From positions 66,801-130,800 of the forward strand of contig VKON01003981.1 in the NCBI GenBank assembly GCA_009741485.1: a stretch of DNA of 64,000 nt, in the 5' to 3' direction. Position 1 is the stretch's first letter. Every line of letters begins with the position of its first letter. Shown here piece by piece: positions 30,801 through 45,800 of this stretch. This DNA comes from Malurus cyaneus samueli. Its lineage: Eukaryota > Chordata > Aves > Passeriformes > Maluridae. Under the pieces are notes generated by a model. That model did not search any database, had not been told where the DNA came from, and saw nothing but the letters and a program-made list of their open reading frames with translations. Both the position numbers and the translations under genes were made by a program.

Positions 30801-33800
30801 CTGAAAGAAAACAGGAAAGTACTGCAGACTGCACTGAATGAAGAGGACAATCAGCCAACACAATGCTGGACAGTCAGCAGAGCCAGTTAGCTTATTTCAC
30901 TTGAAATAAGCTTTTCCCTGATGTGCACCAAGCCCAACTCCCTTACCATGCTCTTGTCTACAGCCTGCAGCTCCTGGAGCTGCCTCTCAAGCTCTAGGCA
31001 GCGGTTCAGGACCTCAGTGTAGTGCTGATGGTTCACACAGGTGCTCCGACTGCTCCCACGCAGCTGGAGGGAGAGGGCGTTTTTCTCCTCAAAGACCTGC
31101 GATAGCTGAGAACAAAATCGGCAAGCAAAGAAATTGATTTTGTGAAAGCAAAATTGTTCTCTGTCCAACTGAAGGTAAGAATCCTCTTGAGAACATGTAA
31201 CTGGCATGCCGTCCGGCACTAAGGTCCAAAGACCAGTGACAATCTCCCAGAGTAGCTTGTAGCAAAGGTTTCAGGAGTCTCAAAAGATCCAAGTGATGTA
31301 CAGAATACCACATGTCCAGAGCAAGAATTCTCAAGTGCTGAGGTTGACCTAAACCTTTCAGAAATATCATCAGGACATGATGATTTTATATTCTCACTTT
31401 CTCCTTGAAGGCAACTCTCTAAAGATGCATAAATTCTGGGTCTTCCATTTCAGTGTGGGAATTGATTGTGATTCTGCACTGAAATGCAGAAGTGCTTCAA
31501 GCTGACAGGCAGAAGTGAAGATGACAAGCTTGCCTTCCCAAGGAGGGACTTCCTTCAGCAGCCCAGAAAGCAGGAGGATAGAAAGTGCTCCCAACAATAG
31601 ATGTGGAACCTGCAAACAACTTTGTTCACGTAATCTCACTCTCTGGCCCCTTTGTATGGTCTTCATCTCCCCCCACCCAACTTCTTTCCCCCACTGTCTC
31701 CTCCATCTGTCCTCTTTCCCCGTCTCTCCCCTTCTCTCACTGTTTTTCTTCCCTGTCCCCTTCCCTCCTCCTTTATCCCTTTGCTCACCTGAAAGAAAGG
31801 GCACTAAATTTCAGCATCAGAAAAGCTGCTGATTCAGACCCTGTCACTGAGCCTGCTGGATGGGATCCGCATGGGGCCTGGCTATCTCTCAGATCCATAC
31901 TCTACAGCTGTCCCATTCGTGGCTTCTCTCCCCAATGCCCTGGCTCACCTCAGTTACTCACTGAGGGAGAGCAGTGTGGGAGACGGAGGGTGGGCTCTAG
32001 CGCCGTGCAAGCTCCGTTCAGCAACAGTGAATCCATAGGTGCGATTCTAACACTGCTTTTTTGAGACATATAGTTACGATTTTGTGTTACTTCACTGAAA
32101 ACCCACCAAAACAGATTCATTCCTGCTTCCTGAGCTCTGTTCCAGCCTAACCTTCCCCACATTCCTCATCCCTGACTGCAAGCAAGTGTAAGACACGGAT
32201 CGGTACCTTGTTGTTCAGCTGCTGAATTCTGAGCTCTTTCTGGTGCAATTCTTTCAGACTATCACTTAGCTGGGTTTGGAGGTGTTTCATCTCTGTTTCT
32301 AGGCTCGAAAAGTCCCCTTTCAGGATTTCTGGAGAAAACTGCCAAGGAAAGAACAATGAAAAACATACTGCATGTGTGACAACTCACTCTTGTGTTAGCA
32401 CTCTCTTTTCAGAATTCTAGGGTCACACCCAACACTATTGCTAGATCTGGAACTTGATCTGCTCGGGCAAAGGAGCAAATGGGGAATAAACAGAAATATC
32501 CTAAAAGCCATCTGAAAATCCAAAGTTAGGAAAGATCACCAAACTTGCACATTTGATGGGTCCTTCTCAGAGGTTGTCTTAAAGCTGTCTACAATACAAG
32601 GAGAAAAAAAAAGGCACATGAATGAGAAAAGAAAAAACAAACAAAACCCCAAAGCAATGTCCACACTGCTCTATTCTATCAAGACCAGAAGGCCAGCACT
32701 GAAGAATCCTCCTGGAAAGCATCACATGAACACTGCTGGAGTTTCTTCTTTGCATATATGCGTGGGTGTATCAAAGGGATAAAGGAGATTTCCTACCCCC
32801 TCCACTGGCATAAACCACTGGAACCACTGCAGACATCGGTGCAAGAGCTCTCCCTTGGCTCTGATGCACCACACTGTGCACACAGCCTTCCCCAGACCAA
32901 TAAAATATCAAACAAATATTCCACTCCACTTTTAGGACCATGTACAGGGGCAGTAAGAGAGGAGGTGCAGTGTTCAAGCCTCAGCCTCTCTGGGCTTGAA
33001 CCAGGATTGTAGACCACTGTTAAAGTAAAAACAGCTAGAAAATTTCAATAGAAAACTTAAAAATTAAGATGTGACATTAAAATGAGAACTAAGCCAAAAA
33101 ATCTGAGCTTTAAAGACAGTGCAAGGGGGCAAGTCTAGAACAGCCAGAATATATACCTGAGAAGCTCCATGGCAGCCCCCTCTTACCTCTTTCCTGAAAT
33201 GCAGGGAACCAGGAACTTAAGGAAGAGCCCTTAGGTGTATGCCATAATTTCTAAAACTTTCAAATGATGCAAGTTATATTGTTGGTATTATCTTTGGTGG
33301 CCTCACAACCACATCCAATACTGCAGTCTGTAGGAGCTGGATACAGGCAACACACGCTCTCCTGGCTGTATTTCAGGCCTCACATTTCCATGCAGTAAAG
33401 AATCTGTATTTTTTCACCCACCTTGCTTTGGTGCTGTTCCTCTATGGTCTGAGACTTGCTAAAGGGCAGCCTCATTTCCTGTGTGATCCTTTGTAAATGA
33501 CTCAGCTGGTTGTCCTTCTCTGCTATGGCCATCAGGTACTGCTCCTTCATGCTGCTGCTCTGCTTTTCCCAGGTGGTCTTCTCCTGTCTGCCCAGTACAA
33601 AACCAGGGAAATTACAAGGAAGTTACCAGTATCACTTATGGTGTCCAGGTATCCAGCTAAGAATGAATCAAGGGTGATTCAATCATCACCCCATGCTAGA
33701 CATGAACTTTTATAATCAAGCCAAGCCAAAACAAACCATTAAGTACAGGAACCTTAAAAGCAGGTTTAAGACGTTTTCTGGATTTGGTTGAACCCTTCAG

Positions 33801-36800
33801 ATTGTTCCATGCTTACACTTTTTGTATTCCCGAACATAGTTTTGAGCTTGCTATACAGAGTTTTGTCAAGGAAGTCACGGGCAATGCCACCTGCCCCCAC
33901 CACAATTTCTCTGCATGGTCACCAGACCCACAATACTGATTTCATCACACCCCCTGAGGCCTTCACTTCATGTACAGTGTAAAAGCTACACAGGAAAAAA
34001 ATCTCCTGTTCTTCTGTCAGGCTAAACAAAATTTTTAAGATGCTTCAAACTTAACAAGATCTGAAGTGTTAGTTTGAGGGTCAGATTGGGGGCAGGGTGA
34101 AGGGAGAGAACTACAAGTTTTTATATCACTGTGTACAAAGATAAGCCACAGACCTTTCCACAAAGGAAATCCCACCCTTTTAATTCCAACCTCGGGCACT
34201 CTCAAAAGAATCTCTGAAATATATGAAAGCATTTCCCCCTGTTTTTAGAACAGAGCATATTCGTCTCACTAGTTTTAGTCCAGTCGGAGAAGAGAATTTT
34301 ACTAGACTTGAATTACAGAGTTTTTTTTAAAAAAAATGTAGTAGACATACAACGAGTGAAACAAAGGATGAAAGAAAGACAGCCATACAAAATAACTATG
34401 TTCTAAACTATGATATCAGTGGGGTAATAAAGGCTGTTCAACAGCAGCTTGGAATGGAAAGTACCGTGATCATATACATAAGCTCCAATACAAGAAACAG
34501 CCCAAGCCTCCTCTCCATCCATACTCCATCAGTATCATCCTCTCAGATGATACCGACCACCAGTGGATGAAGAATACAAAAACTAAAAGATCACTGATCT
34601 ATTTCACACAGGCATTGCCCTCCAACCTTCTGAGGCAGAAGCTGGATAAGTGAAAACATGTGCCCACTCCTGGCCAGGGCAGAGTGCCTCAGTGGCACCT
34701 GGCACAGTCCAGGCTGAGGTTTGCAGCATTCCCTTCACCTCTGGCCACTCTGCTCTTTGAGAGAAACAAACACATTTGCATCATCACCGAGGCAGGGAGC
34801 AGACGGTTCACCTGAGCTGCTGCAGCTCCTGCTGGTACATAGCTCCTTCCTGCTTCAGTTGTTCCTGCAGACGGAGGTGTTTGTCTGCCTCTTGCTCCCA
34901 TGCCTGCAGTTGTGCCTTTAAGCGAGAATTCTCAGCGGCTTCCACCCCGACCAGGATGTATTGCTGCTGCAGATTCTTCAGCTCTCTCACCTGGAATTAA
35001 GGAAAACCTCCGTGTGTGACAGCTCAACAAGTATCTAGGTTTATTACTTAGAATTGTTTAAGAGCATTTCTCACTGTGGCATCTGGAGGGAAAAAAGGTC
35101 ACATTCAGATGGCAGAGAAACTAGAAACTGAATAATCAAATACAGCAGTGTACTAAAAACTGCTCAGAAAAAATCCTTAGGGAATTCTACTGTTAACGAC
35201 GGCAGGGAGTTTTGAGCCCTCCCATGAAGACTGACACATTAACAAAAAGACTCTAGGCTACAATACTACTAATTATCTTTTTCAGAGAAAAATGAAGTGA
35301 CACAGAAGGAGCTGAAGTTAGCATTTACTGTAAACCAGGAACTGATGAAGTAAAATTCTTTCGGCTCTCCAATTCAGTCAGGCTGAAATTACAAATAAGT
35401 TGCTGTTACCCATGCATCACTGCAGCTGTTTCTGAACGCAAGAAGACGTGGCTGTCTCTGGAGTTGGGAAAGTACTCAATGAGTGGCAGTGGGACGTAAC
35501 TGTCAGACTGCATTCTGGCCAGCAATGAGAACACTTGTTGGGCTGCATTGTGCTAGAGAGTACACAAACACAGACACATCCAGGCAAGGATGTCAAAAGG
35601 AATCTGCAATCTCTTCTACCTGCCTTGAAAATCAGCTGCCAAGTGGAGGAGGAAACTCAAGCCTTTGCTCTAGTCTCTTAGAAATCTAAGGCAAATCAAA
35701 TGCATGAGCTGACACAGCTGTGAACTAAGCAGATTAACAGGGCTCTTATTTCCATGATTTTATATTTTAAACCAAGCTAACAGAGAAACTCTTGGAACTT
35801 AACAATGAAATCACAGCCTCCATGTCAGAGAAAATAACATAGATGGCCCATACCGGATCCATGGGATCTGACGGAGCACACACACATGCTAAGGTCACTG
35901 GGAGGCAACTCATTACCTTTGAAAGGTCATGGTGACCCAAGAGGTTTCTGAAGACTGCAAATGTCATCCCTACATACAAGAAGTATGACAGAGAGAAAGC
36001 GGGAGCCTGCAGTCTGGTCAGCCTCTCCAGCCCTGGGAAAGTGAGGAAGCAACTAATTCTGGAAACCATTTACAGATATATGAAAGAACAGGTTGGCCAG
36101 AGAAGTTGTGGAATACCAACGGAGACATTCAAAATCCAACAGGACATAGCCCAGAGCAACCTATTCCAGCTGACCTTATTTGTGCAGGGGGTTGGACTAG
36201 GAGATCTTTAGATGATCTCCAGAAGACCCTTTGAATCTCAATTATTCTGTGATTTCATGATGATTGATAACGATCTATGCATCACACTGCAACTACCAGA
36301 TCTATGTGTGCTGAATTTTAGAACTTGAAGATCCCAATTTCCTGTGGTGCTTTAAGTAGGAGCAGGAAGAGAGAACAAGGACTTACTACTCTGTCTCTGT
36401 CACTCTGTAAGGAGGACAGTGCCTTCTTTAGACTTTGAACTTCCGAAGAAGTGGTGGAAGTGCTCCCTTCTGCTTGCCGTTCCGCTTCTTCAATCTTACG
36501 TGTTTTGTCCAATTCACTCAGCAGATGGTCTCGCTCATTCTGCAGGCTTGCCATAGCCTTGGAAAAAGATTTGACTTGGTTGGAAGAGCCTTCCAGTTCC
36601 AAAGACAAACGGAGAAGCTCATCATCTTTAACTCTGACCTGCTGATTAAGTTTCTCAATCTGGGCCAAGAGACCTCTTTCTTCAGTGGCCCTCTGCAGTT
36701 CTGTCAGCTCAGACTTCATTGTATCTCGATCCCTGGCAGTGGAATGTTGCTCCTCTTGTAGATGAGCCATCTGTTTCTGAAGATTCTGCACTAGACTTTT

Positions 36801-39800
36801 TTGTTCCTCTAAGTCTGCAGTGTATTTCTGTTTCAAAACATGAAGCTCTTCATTGGCCTGGTCTCGGCTATCCTGAAGAGAACTCATGGACCTCCCAAAA
36901 GACTGAATTTGAGCTCTGAGATCTTTGTTTTCAACTGTGACTGCAAGCAATTTCTGTTCCATTTCCATCAAGTCCCGTGCCAACTCTGCTACTCTCTCTT
37001 CTGCTGTCTCCGTTTCATTCCTCATTATCCCTGCATCATGATGCAGGTGCTTCAATTCCTTCCGAAGCCTATCCTCAGCCTCTCCCACTTTCTTGGCTGC
37101 ATCCCTTTGAACACATTCCAGCTCTCCCTCAAGTTCTGCTATTCTTTTCTGGGAGAGGGAAAGCTTGTGACTCAGTTCTTGTACCTCTTCCTCTCGGACC
37201 TTCAGTTCTACTTGACACTCCACAATGGGACTCCCCTCATGTAATGCTGCCACCTCACTTTGCATCTGGGACAGAGAGGACATAAGGCTTTCAATCTCTT
37301 GAGACATACTGACTTTATCTTCTCTCAAGGCTTCCATGCATCTCCTGAGATCATCCTGAGTACGCTCAGACTCTTTCAGCTGTGTTTCTACAGTTGCCTT
37401 GTCATTTTCCAGAGTTTGGATCCGCTGCAGCTGTATTTTGAGAAGTTGCTTCTGTTGGGAATCCTTTATGGAAATCACTTCGTTAAGGTCTTCTCTGTAC
37501 CGCACCAACTCTGCATTCAGCTTGGCATTCTCAGAGTTGAGGTCATCCATCTGGCCATGGAAACTTCTCATTTCTTCCTTGAGCTTGTTGTTTTCTGCAG
37601 CAGCCTCTTGAATTAGCTGGTCTTTTTCCAATATTATAACAAGATGGCGTTCCTCAAGCTGCTTGTAGTCCCTCAGTATGCGGTCTCGGTCGTCCTGCAG
37701 AGATGACATGGACTTGGTGAAGGAGTCCAGTTGTGTCTTTTGCTTCTTACTTTCTTCTCTGCTTATCTTCATCTTTTCAGTGAGATAATCCAGTTTGTCA
37801 AGAAATTTGTTCTTCTCATTTTCCAAGGCTTTTTTATCTTCTTCCTCCTTACTTAGCCTGCACTCCAACTCTTTCATCTCTTCAGAATGTTGCTGCTGTA
37901 GTTCAGCTAGAGCAGCCATCACTGCTTCCTCTTTGGCAGACAGCAAACTCATGATCTTTTGATCTTTGGCACTAGTTTCTTCATGCAGCTTATTTGTTAG
38001 GTCCCTGGAAGCCTGCAAATCGGCTTCAAGCTGTTCACAGTTGAGTTTAAAATTCTGCACACTGGTCTCTTGTTGCTTGACCACAGTTCCCAGCTCTTCC
38101 CTGGCTAGCTCACATTTGGTGAGAGAGTTCTGTAAGTCAGCAAGCTGGTCTCTCAGGCTGTTGATTTCTGACTCCAGTTCCTGCTGTTTATTCTGAGACT
38201 TGCTGTAAAGTTCCCGAGAGCCCTCAAGCTGACTCAAAAGCTCTTTTTTTTCCTCCTGCAACATTTCACATGTTTTTTGATGGTGCTGAATTTCTTTCCT
38301 GCAGTCTGCCTCCCAGTCTTTCTTGTCACATTCCAGCCTGAAAAGAGAAAAGACAAAGTTGGTCAAAAATCCACAAAGTATCTCAGTATCTAAACCCACA
38401 CTAACACTGTTTTTATACTAATGTAGAAAAGTCACAGAATTAATTTTATTTAAATAAAGCAAGCTGGCAATATCCCTCAATTTAAAATTCAAGGTGTCTT
38501 TTAAAGTTCTGACTGTACCACTGCCTGAAGGGGGTGGTGCCAGGGAAACAGATGTTTTTTAAGTTTTTCATGTCAATACTGAAAAAATGGAGGCATTTAA
38601 ACTGAATGTTATCACCTCCTTTTCATTACATTACTTATCTCACTCATTGCAGCTAACAATAGAAACAATCCCACACTGCCCCACAATGAAACTGCTGTTC
38701 TGATACCTTTGATGTCCATTTCGTGCTCCAGCACGCAAAGATGCAGCATATAAACTTTATAAAATTATTTTAGTAATGTAATAATGACTTGGTTTTGAAT
38801 CTCGGAAATACACAGATGTACATTTTGATACGCTTCCATAGCTCCATCTTCCCCTCAAAATTTATTTTGAGATTTAGCTAGAATTATGTACCCCAATGCT
38901 CTCTTGACCTCTCAGTGCAGCATCTCCATGCAAAAGAAAATAATTTATCTGAAATTTGAAAGGCTCTAGATAGTAATCAGATGGTGAGTGCTTGCCACAG
39001 AGAACAGATTTAACACAGATACCCTAACGATGTGAAGACGGACTATTCTTGAGTGCCAATCACCCCATGTCCTTGCGCAGACAAAAATACAAAATAACCT
39101 TTTCCTGATAAACCTCTCCCGACACAGTTTCTTTACCTGGATATATGAGTCTGGAGTTCTTCCACACGCACCGTCATGCATTTCATCTGGTCCTTCAGCA
39201 CAACACAGGTTTCCTCTTTTGAACATATTTCTTCTTCCTTCTTTTGAATAGCTTCAGCGAATTTCTTCTCCCATGTTTTTGATTCATCTATCACTCTATC
39301 TCTATCGTCCTGAAGGGAAGACATGCTCCTGGTGAAGGCTGCGAGCTGGGCTAGTGTTTTGTTTAGACTGCCTTCCAGTTGCTTGGCTTCTTGATCCTTC
39401 GTCTTCAAGGTGTCTTGCAGATCACCAACTGTTGTTTCCATACGGTCTTTCTCTCCCTGCAACATCGCCAGCTTTTCTTCCATGGTTTTGATTTCCTTTG
39501 AGTGCTTGTCTTTTTCCTGTTCCAGTCTTCTCTCAAAGTCCTCATCCCTTTTCTTCATTTGATTTTTAATTTTCTCTTTGTTTGCTTGCAACTCTTCTTT
39601 TACTTTGACACTCTCAGCTAGAATCCTTGCTGCCTCACTCTGAGTATCATCCAACACTACTCTGCAGTGAGCAAGCTCTGCCTGGGCTTTCTTGGTGTCT
39701 TCAACTGCTTCAGCTGAAGTTTTCCTGGCTGCTTCTACCTCCTTCTGAGTCTCACTCTGCAGAAATTCCAGAGCTTTAACAGTTCTTTCTAAGCTACTGT

Positions 39801-42800
39801 TCTTTTCCTGGCTTTTAATACAGTCCGTCTGCAGCTGCTTAATCTCCTGCTGTTTCTGTTTCAGCAGTTCTTGAAGCTCCTTTACCTGTGTGCTGCTTTC
39901 TCCTCTCCAATTGCATTTTGGCTTTTCTACAGATTCCTTTTGCTTTTCTGAACTTGCTCTGCTTTTCTCCTTTGCCAGCTGACTTTTCTCCTCCTCCAGT
40001 TTGTGCACCACTCTCTGCAAACTCTGAATCTCATGTTTCAGTTGATCATTTTTGATTTGGAAGTCTGTTGCATCTTGCTGATAGTTTCCAATACTCCCAT
40101 TAAGCTCTGCCAGCTGATTCATGAGCCTTTCTTCCAAGTCATCCTTTTCAGCCTCTAGTGCATCCTTCAATGCTGTCATTCTCACCAGGTCGTCTTTGGT
40201 TTTTTGGACAGTTTGCTCCATCTTTGCTACTGTAGCCTGCAGAGCATTCACTTCATGGACTTTCTCTTCCATTTGGTGCTCTAAAGCACTTTTCTCAGCT
40301 GCTAAAGTCTCGACACGCACACGGATGTCATCCAGCTGTTGCTCTGAAGCCCTTCTATTATCTTCCAGCTCCGTAACTCGTTTGGTGAGCTCAGCTATTT
40401 GCTGTCTGTAGATACGAGAATCCTCATAAGGTCTATCACTTTCTAATGCCTCTCGGTCCAGCTCTGCAGCAGGAGACTCTGGTCCAAAAATTACGTCCAC
40501 TCGATTTTCAGATCTTTCCATTGGTGGTGCTGTGGCAATCGCTTCATATGTTCCTTCCCCTGTTGTCTTCTGGTCTTCAAGTTCACTACTTTCCTTCAGC
40601 TTAGATTCTGTTAACTGCAAAAGATACTTTAAGTCCGTGATCTCTTGATTAAGAGATTCCTTTTCAGCCATTACTGTCTCAAGCTGAGTAAAAAGAGACT
40701 GACATTCCCTCCTAGAGCACTCCAAATCTTCTTTCAGGCTAGTGCTTGTCAAGGTCTCTCCAGTCTTGTGTAGCTCTCCATCTGCAAAATGCATCTCTGC
40801 TCTAAGCTTCTCATTTTCCTCCTCTAGTTCCAGGATCTTTTGTTGCTTTGATTTTGCAAATTTCCTCATTTTCTCCTTCATTCCATCAATTTCCTGTCCA
40901 GCTTCCTGTAGCTGCCTATCTGTTTCCTCTTTTTTTGCCTCAGCACTCTTTAGCTGAATGAAAATTTCCTGCTTTTCCTGTCTAACAGTTTCCAACACAC
41001 GTTGAATTCGCTCAGCCTCGTCACTCACATTCTCGTACGACTGCAGCAGAATTTCATATTCTCCCTGAAGCTCCTTGTATTTCTTCTGCCACTCAGAACT
41101 CTCAGTGGCTTGAAAGCATTTCAGTGATTCCACCTCCTTCTCCAGCTTCTCTTTCTCTAGAACAGTTCTGTCCAGAGCAAGTGTAAGGTTTTTATGGCAT
41201 CCATCAAGATACTGATTTTCTGTAAGTAATTTATGAACTTCTGCAATAAGTTTTTCTCGCTCTCCAGTGAGGCACGCTAACTTTTCTGTTAAGGTATCTG
41301 TTTCTTTAACATGGCCACATATTTGGCTTTCCATATTTGTCAGCCTGACAGAAAGATTGTCAATAGTAGTTTTAGCATTACACAGCTCCTCTTTTAGAGA
41401 TTTGCTCTCCTTTAGTGCTTCTTTTCTAGAGATAAGTGCAGCTTGCAACTTCCTCTGCATTTGATTCTTATGTTTAGCTGCTTCTGCACTGTCCTCTTGC
41501 TTCTCCTGAATTTCAAGCAACTCTCTCTGCAGTTGCTTGTTTTGTTCCTCATGCACCTGAGCCTGAGCTTCCAACTGACTACACAGTGTTTTGACTGAGT
41601 CCTCTTTTCCCAGCAATTGTGTCTGCACATTACTGAGAGCTTCACTTTTCTCCTTTAACTTCTGGCTGAGAAATTTAATTTCTTCATCCTTCTGGTGTAC
41701 AAGGATTTTCAAGTCTTCCAGACCAGTCACTCCAGAAATTTCTCCTTGACTCTCCTCCAATTCTGCCTGAAGACTTGCTCCCTTAGCTTCAGCTTGGTCA
41801 GAGGTTTTCTTTAGCCCTTCTATCTCCACAAACAACTGTGCTATGTGCTGTTGCAAATCAAAGACTAATTCTGATTTGTGAGCAAGTTCCCTTTGCAAAT
41901 GGCTGATGTTACATTCCAATTTCTCTTTCTCCATCTGCAATTTGTCGAGGTGTTTCTTCAACTCTTCCTCAGAAAGATCTGCAACTTGTGCAAGCTTGTT
42001 ATTTGTTGTATCTTCTGTTTCCACGCATGAAGAATCCAACCTCACCTGACTCCCAAAACCAGTCTCTGCTGATCCTTTCTGTTCTTGGAGCTGTCTGAGC
42101 TGAGCTTGGATGCTGTCCTTCTCTTTGCTTTGCTGATCAAATTGCTCTTGCAGGACGTTGTAATCATCTTTCTGCTGTTTCAGTTGTTCTCTGTGATGCC
42201 TGTCTTTTTCCTGAGCCTTTTTTATAGTGTCTTTGCGAGATACCAGAGCTTCCTGAAGTTTTTTTTGAAGTTGTTCTTTTTCTTGTTCAAGAATTGAAAT
42301 CCTTTCCTTAAGAGCAGCGTTTTGGTTTTCTTCCAGATTTGTACTTGCTGTACTATGTTTTTCATTTTCTTTATCATATTCTGGGCTTTCATTGGTTTCA
42401 GCTACGTTGTCAGGAATTGTCTGATGCTCCATGATTTCATCTTCAACTGAAATAGTGTTTGCCTTGCCTTGCAAGCTTTGCCCCATTTCCTCAATCACTG
42501 CCTGCAGTCGTGCTTCAGTAGTTTCTTTATCCTGCAGGTCCTGCCGGATGCTCTGCAACTCTGATTCCTTTTCAGAAAGCAGCTGAATTAGATAGTCCTC
42601 ACTGGGCTGGTTTTCAAGACTCACTTCTTTGCTCATCACGTTTCTCACATTTTCTTCCCCTGTAGCTGCCCGAGCCACTGAGGTTTCTGATTCTTGTTCT
42701 CGACTCAGTTGTTCTAATTCATTCTCCAATTTGGTAACCTTCTTCAGAAGCTCCTTCCTGTTCACAAGTGCTGCTTGCAGCTTCCGCTTTACTTGCTCAT

Positions 42801-45800
42801 TTTCTTTTTTCAGAAGCTCAACTTGACTTACTAATTCCTCATTTTCTTTACTCACTGCTTTTGTCTCATTTTGCTGCTCGGATGCCCCACATTTCAGACA
42901 CGTATCTTTTATTCCTATGTTTTGTTCTTTTTCTTCCCGGGCTTTTAGTAAGAGACTTGTCTGCTCCTTAAGACTCTTCAGCTCATTTCCTAGAGAAAAT
43001 TTCTCTTCATTCAGCAGGACCATTTTCTCAGACATGCTAATACTGATCTCTGTCATCTGTTGGTCCTTTTCCAGCAAGGCTTGTTGCAGGCTCTTTATAG
43101 ACTTGGTGTGCTCAGCAACAAGCTGTTCTAGGCTTGCTGCCTCACGTCCCTTCAAGGCTAACTGGTGGGAAAGCTCTTCCATCTCTGCTGTATTCTTCCT
43201 CAAAAGTTGTTCTAGATCAAGTACTTCACATTCCTTCGTCTCAACCTGGCTTCTCAGATCCTTTAGTTGCATGTCCTGGTCAGAAAGCTGAAGCTGCGTT
43301 TCATCCAAGTCCTTTTGCAAAGCTTCAATTTTCATATCCTTGGATTTAAATTCATTTTTAAGGCTCTGGACTTGCTCTCTTAGAAGACTGCTTTGACTGT
43401 CCGCAAGTCTCTGCTTTTCTGAAAGAGCTAGATCCTCCTCCAGTTGCTTCACTTGCTCCTTCAGTTCTGTTATGGTAGAGAGTTCTTTCACCTGACACAA
43501 GAGCTGATTTTGTTCTTCGGCCAAACGACAAAATCTACTGTCAGAATCCTCTCCTTTTTTTCTGTATTCCTCAGCCAACTGCTTTAGCCTATTTATTTCT
43601 GCACATTTTTCTCCAAGATCTTTCCTAAATGATTCTTCTGATTTCTGTAGAATTATTTGCAATTCTGTAATTTGTTTTTGTAACTTTATCAGTTCTTGAG
43701 AGTGAGAGGTCCCAGGCTCTGGATCTGCTGTACAAAGTTCTTGCACTGCCTCCGTCTTACTTGTGCAGGGGACGCGGCTTCCCTGAGACTCTTCTTGGAG
43801 ACCGATTCTGTTTTCCTGAAGCAAGCCAATTTGCTGCATTTCTGTTTGCCTCAGTAATGAGACACTCTGTGTATCTGAAGCCTTCTGCTCGTCCCTCTCC
43901 AGATACCACATCTGTGAATTCTCTTCCAGCTGGCTGGCTTCCGTTTGGCTCCTTGTAGAAGTTCGGCTGCTGGGGCCCTTGAGCTGGCTTTTCAGGAAAG
44001 TTATTTCTTCTTGGGCTTCTTTCAGTTCCAGCAGCAAAACCGACAACTCTTTCTGTTTCTCTGCAGCAATATATTCTAGAGTTCCGGGTGGACAGCTTTC
44101 CTCAGTAAACTGCTTGCTTCCATTGGTAAAATCATCTGTTCTTGCCTGAAAGAAAATAGCAAGTATAACTTTTCCTCTGAATCTTGTGAAAGGGCCACTT
44201 TTGGAAGCATCTGCTTTCCACATTCGGTAACTTCTGTAGCTTTCTCAAACTGGCTTCTGCCATAAATAGAAGCCTCACTAATAACAGGGGGCTCTGCCTC
44301 AGCAGCGGGAGGTGGGCTATGTCAGGGTCCAGAAGTCCCTTCAAAACCCAACTAGTCTGTGATTCTGCGACTTCTCAGGTCACTTCTGGTAATCTCAGTT
44401 TCTGAAGTTGCAGCATGAAAGATTCTGGCTTCAGGATCAGATCACAGGGGCAACTTTCTATTGCCTTTTCCCCCCTTCTCTCTTGATTACACCATAGTAT
44501 GACCTCTAAGTGTTTAAGCTCTCCTGTGATTCTCACAAGGCCTCTAGTGTACTCATCCAGCCACATTTTCACGGCATCCTAGTCATAGTCTTTGAATAAG
44601 AAGGTTTGGTCCCCTATTCTATTTGACCATTTAACATGGCAAAGAAGAAGGATAGAAACCCATATTCCAATCTGTGTCCAGGTCCAAAGTGAAAGCACTA
44701 GACAAATCACCTGGAACAAAGCGCTTGGCTTTTTCCAAATAACTATCTTAAGGTTTCTTCCCATCTGCCAAAACAGATGACAAAAGCAAAGCAGTCAAAA
44801 ACCGTCCCCAGAAAACTTAGATCAACAGCCCACCAATAAGTCAATATGCTGCGTTGTAAAGGTTGCTCATCAGTTTGGAGGGCACAAATAATTTATGGGG
44901 AACCATTAAGGGAGAGCTACTCTAAAAAAGTCTGCTGTCGTGATGCAACAACCACTTTAAGCTACAGCAGGTTAAAAAAAGCGAACTCTTTGGGGCTTTT
45001 AAACTAAATTAAAGTTTTCATATCCACAAATGCATACAATACTGAGACCAAAAGGGTTTTGGACAACATTAGTACCTCGAAGAGCAAGAAGGTGTCATCA
45101 AAAGGCTTTTGCACTTCAGAATTCACCAGCTCTCCTGGCATACCTAGTGATAAAAGGTACACTCGTCACCTTCAGTGTAACAACTTGCAGGTAAAGTCAG
45201 GAGGTAAGTGAAGGGACAATAAATGGGACCGGAGCTTCTACAGAAGGTGAGAAAAGACCAAAAAATGCAGCAAACCAAGCACATAACAAAAACAACCCAG
45301 AGTCTGAGTTTATGCAGTGCACAGACATTCTGTTGTGCTTCAACTCCAGCCAGAAATTCAGACCCTGCAGCTGCAATATGGCTCTGTGCCAACTCCCTGT
45401 GTTCATTGCCTGCTGGCATCATCACTTCTGACCCCTGCAGAAGGACGAAGAGCAAAGAGACAAGTGAACCAGGTAACAGATTGGTCTGACTGGCTTTTTT
45501 TTCATGCGGGAGGCATGAGGAACTAATTCCAGACAAAAAAGGAAATTTACTGGCTAGCAGAGAAAAACACAGTTCTTCATTTTACCTTAATTGTCTTCTG
45601 TGCCTTACACATCAGTCTTCGCATCTACAAACACACTCCTACAAACACTTCTCTCTTTCTCACCTCGGGAACCACTTCTTTCTTCTCTTCTGGTATATCC
45701 TACCCACCCCACATTAGAATGTTCTCCTCTACCTCATGTAAATATTTTTTAATTATTTCTGTAGATTATCATCTTTTTCTTGTCACATGCCTTATTTGGT

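Noticed and set aside
42917..43291. Plus-strand Ser/Phe-rich frames opposite the giantin giant exon (also 40121-40411, 37966-38196)
   Set aside because: They are the mirror of Glu/Lys/Leu coiled-coil codons, which read as Ser/Phe/Leu on the other strand.
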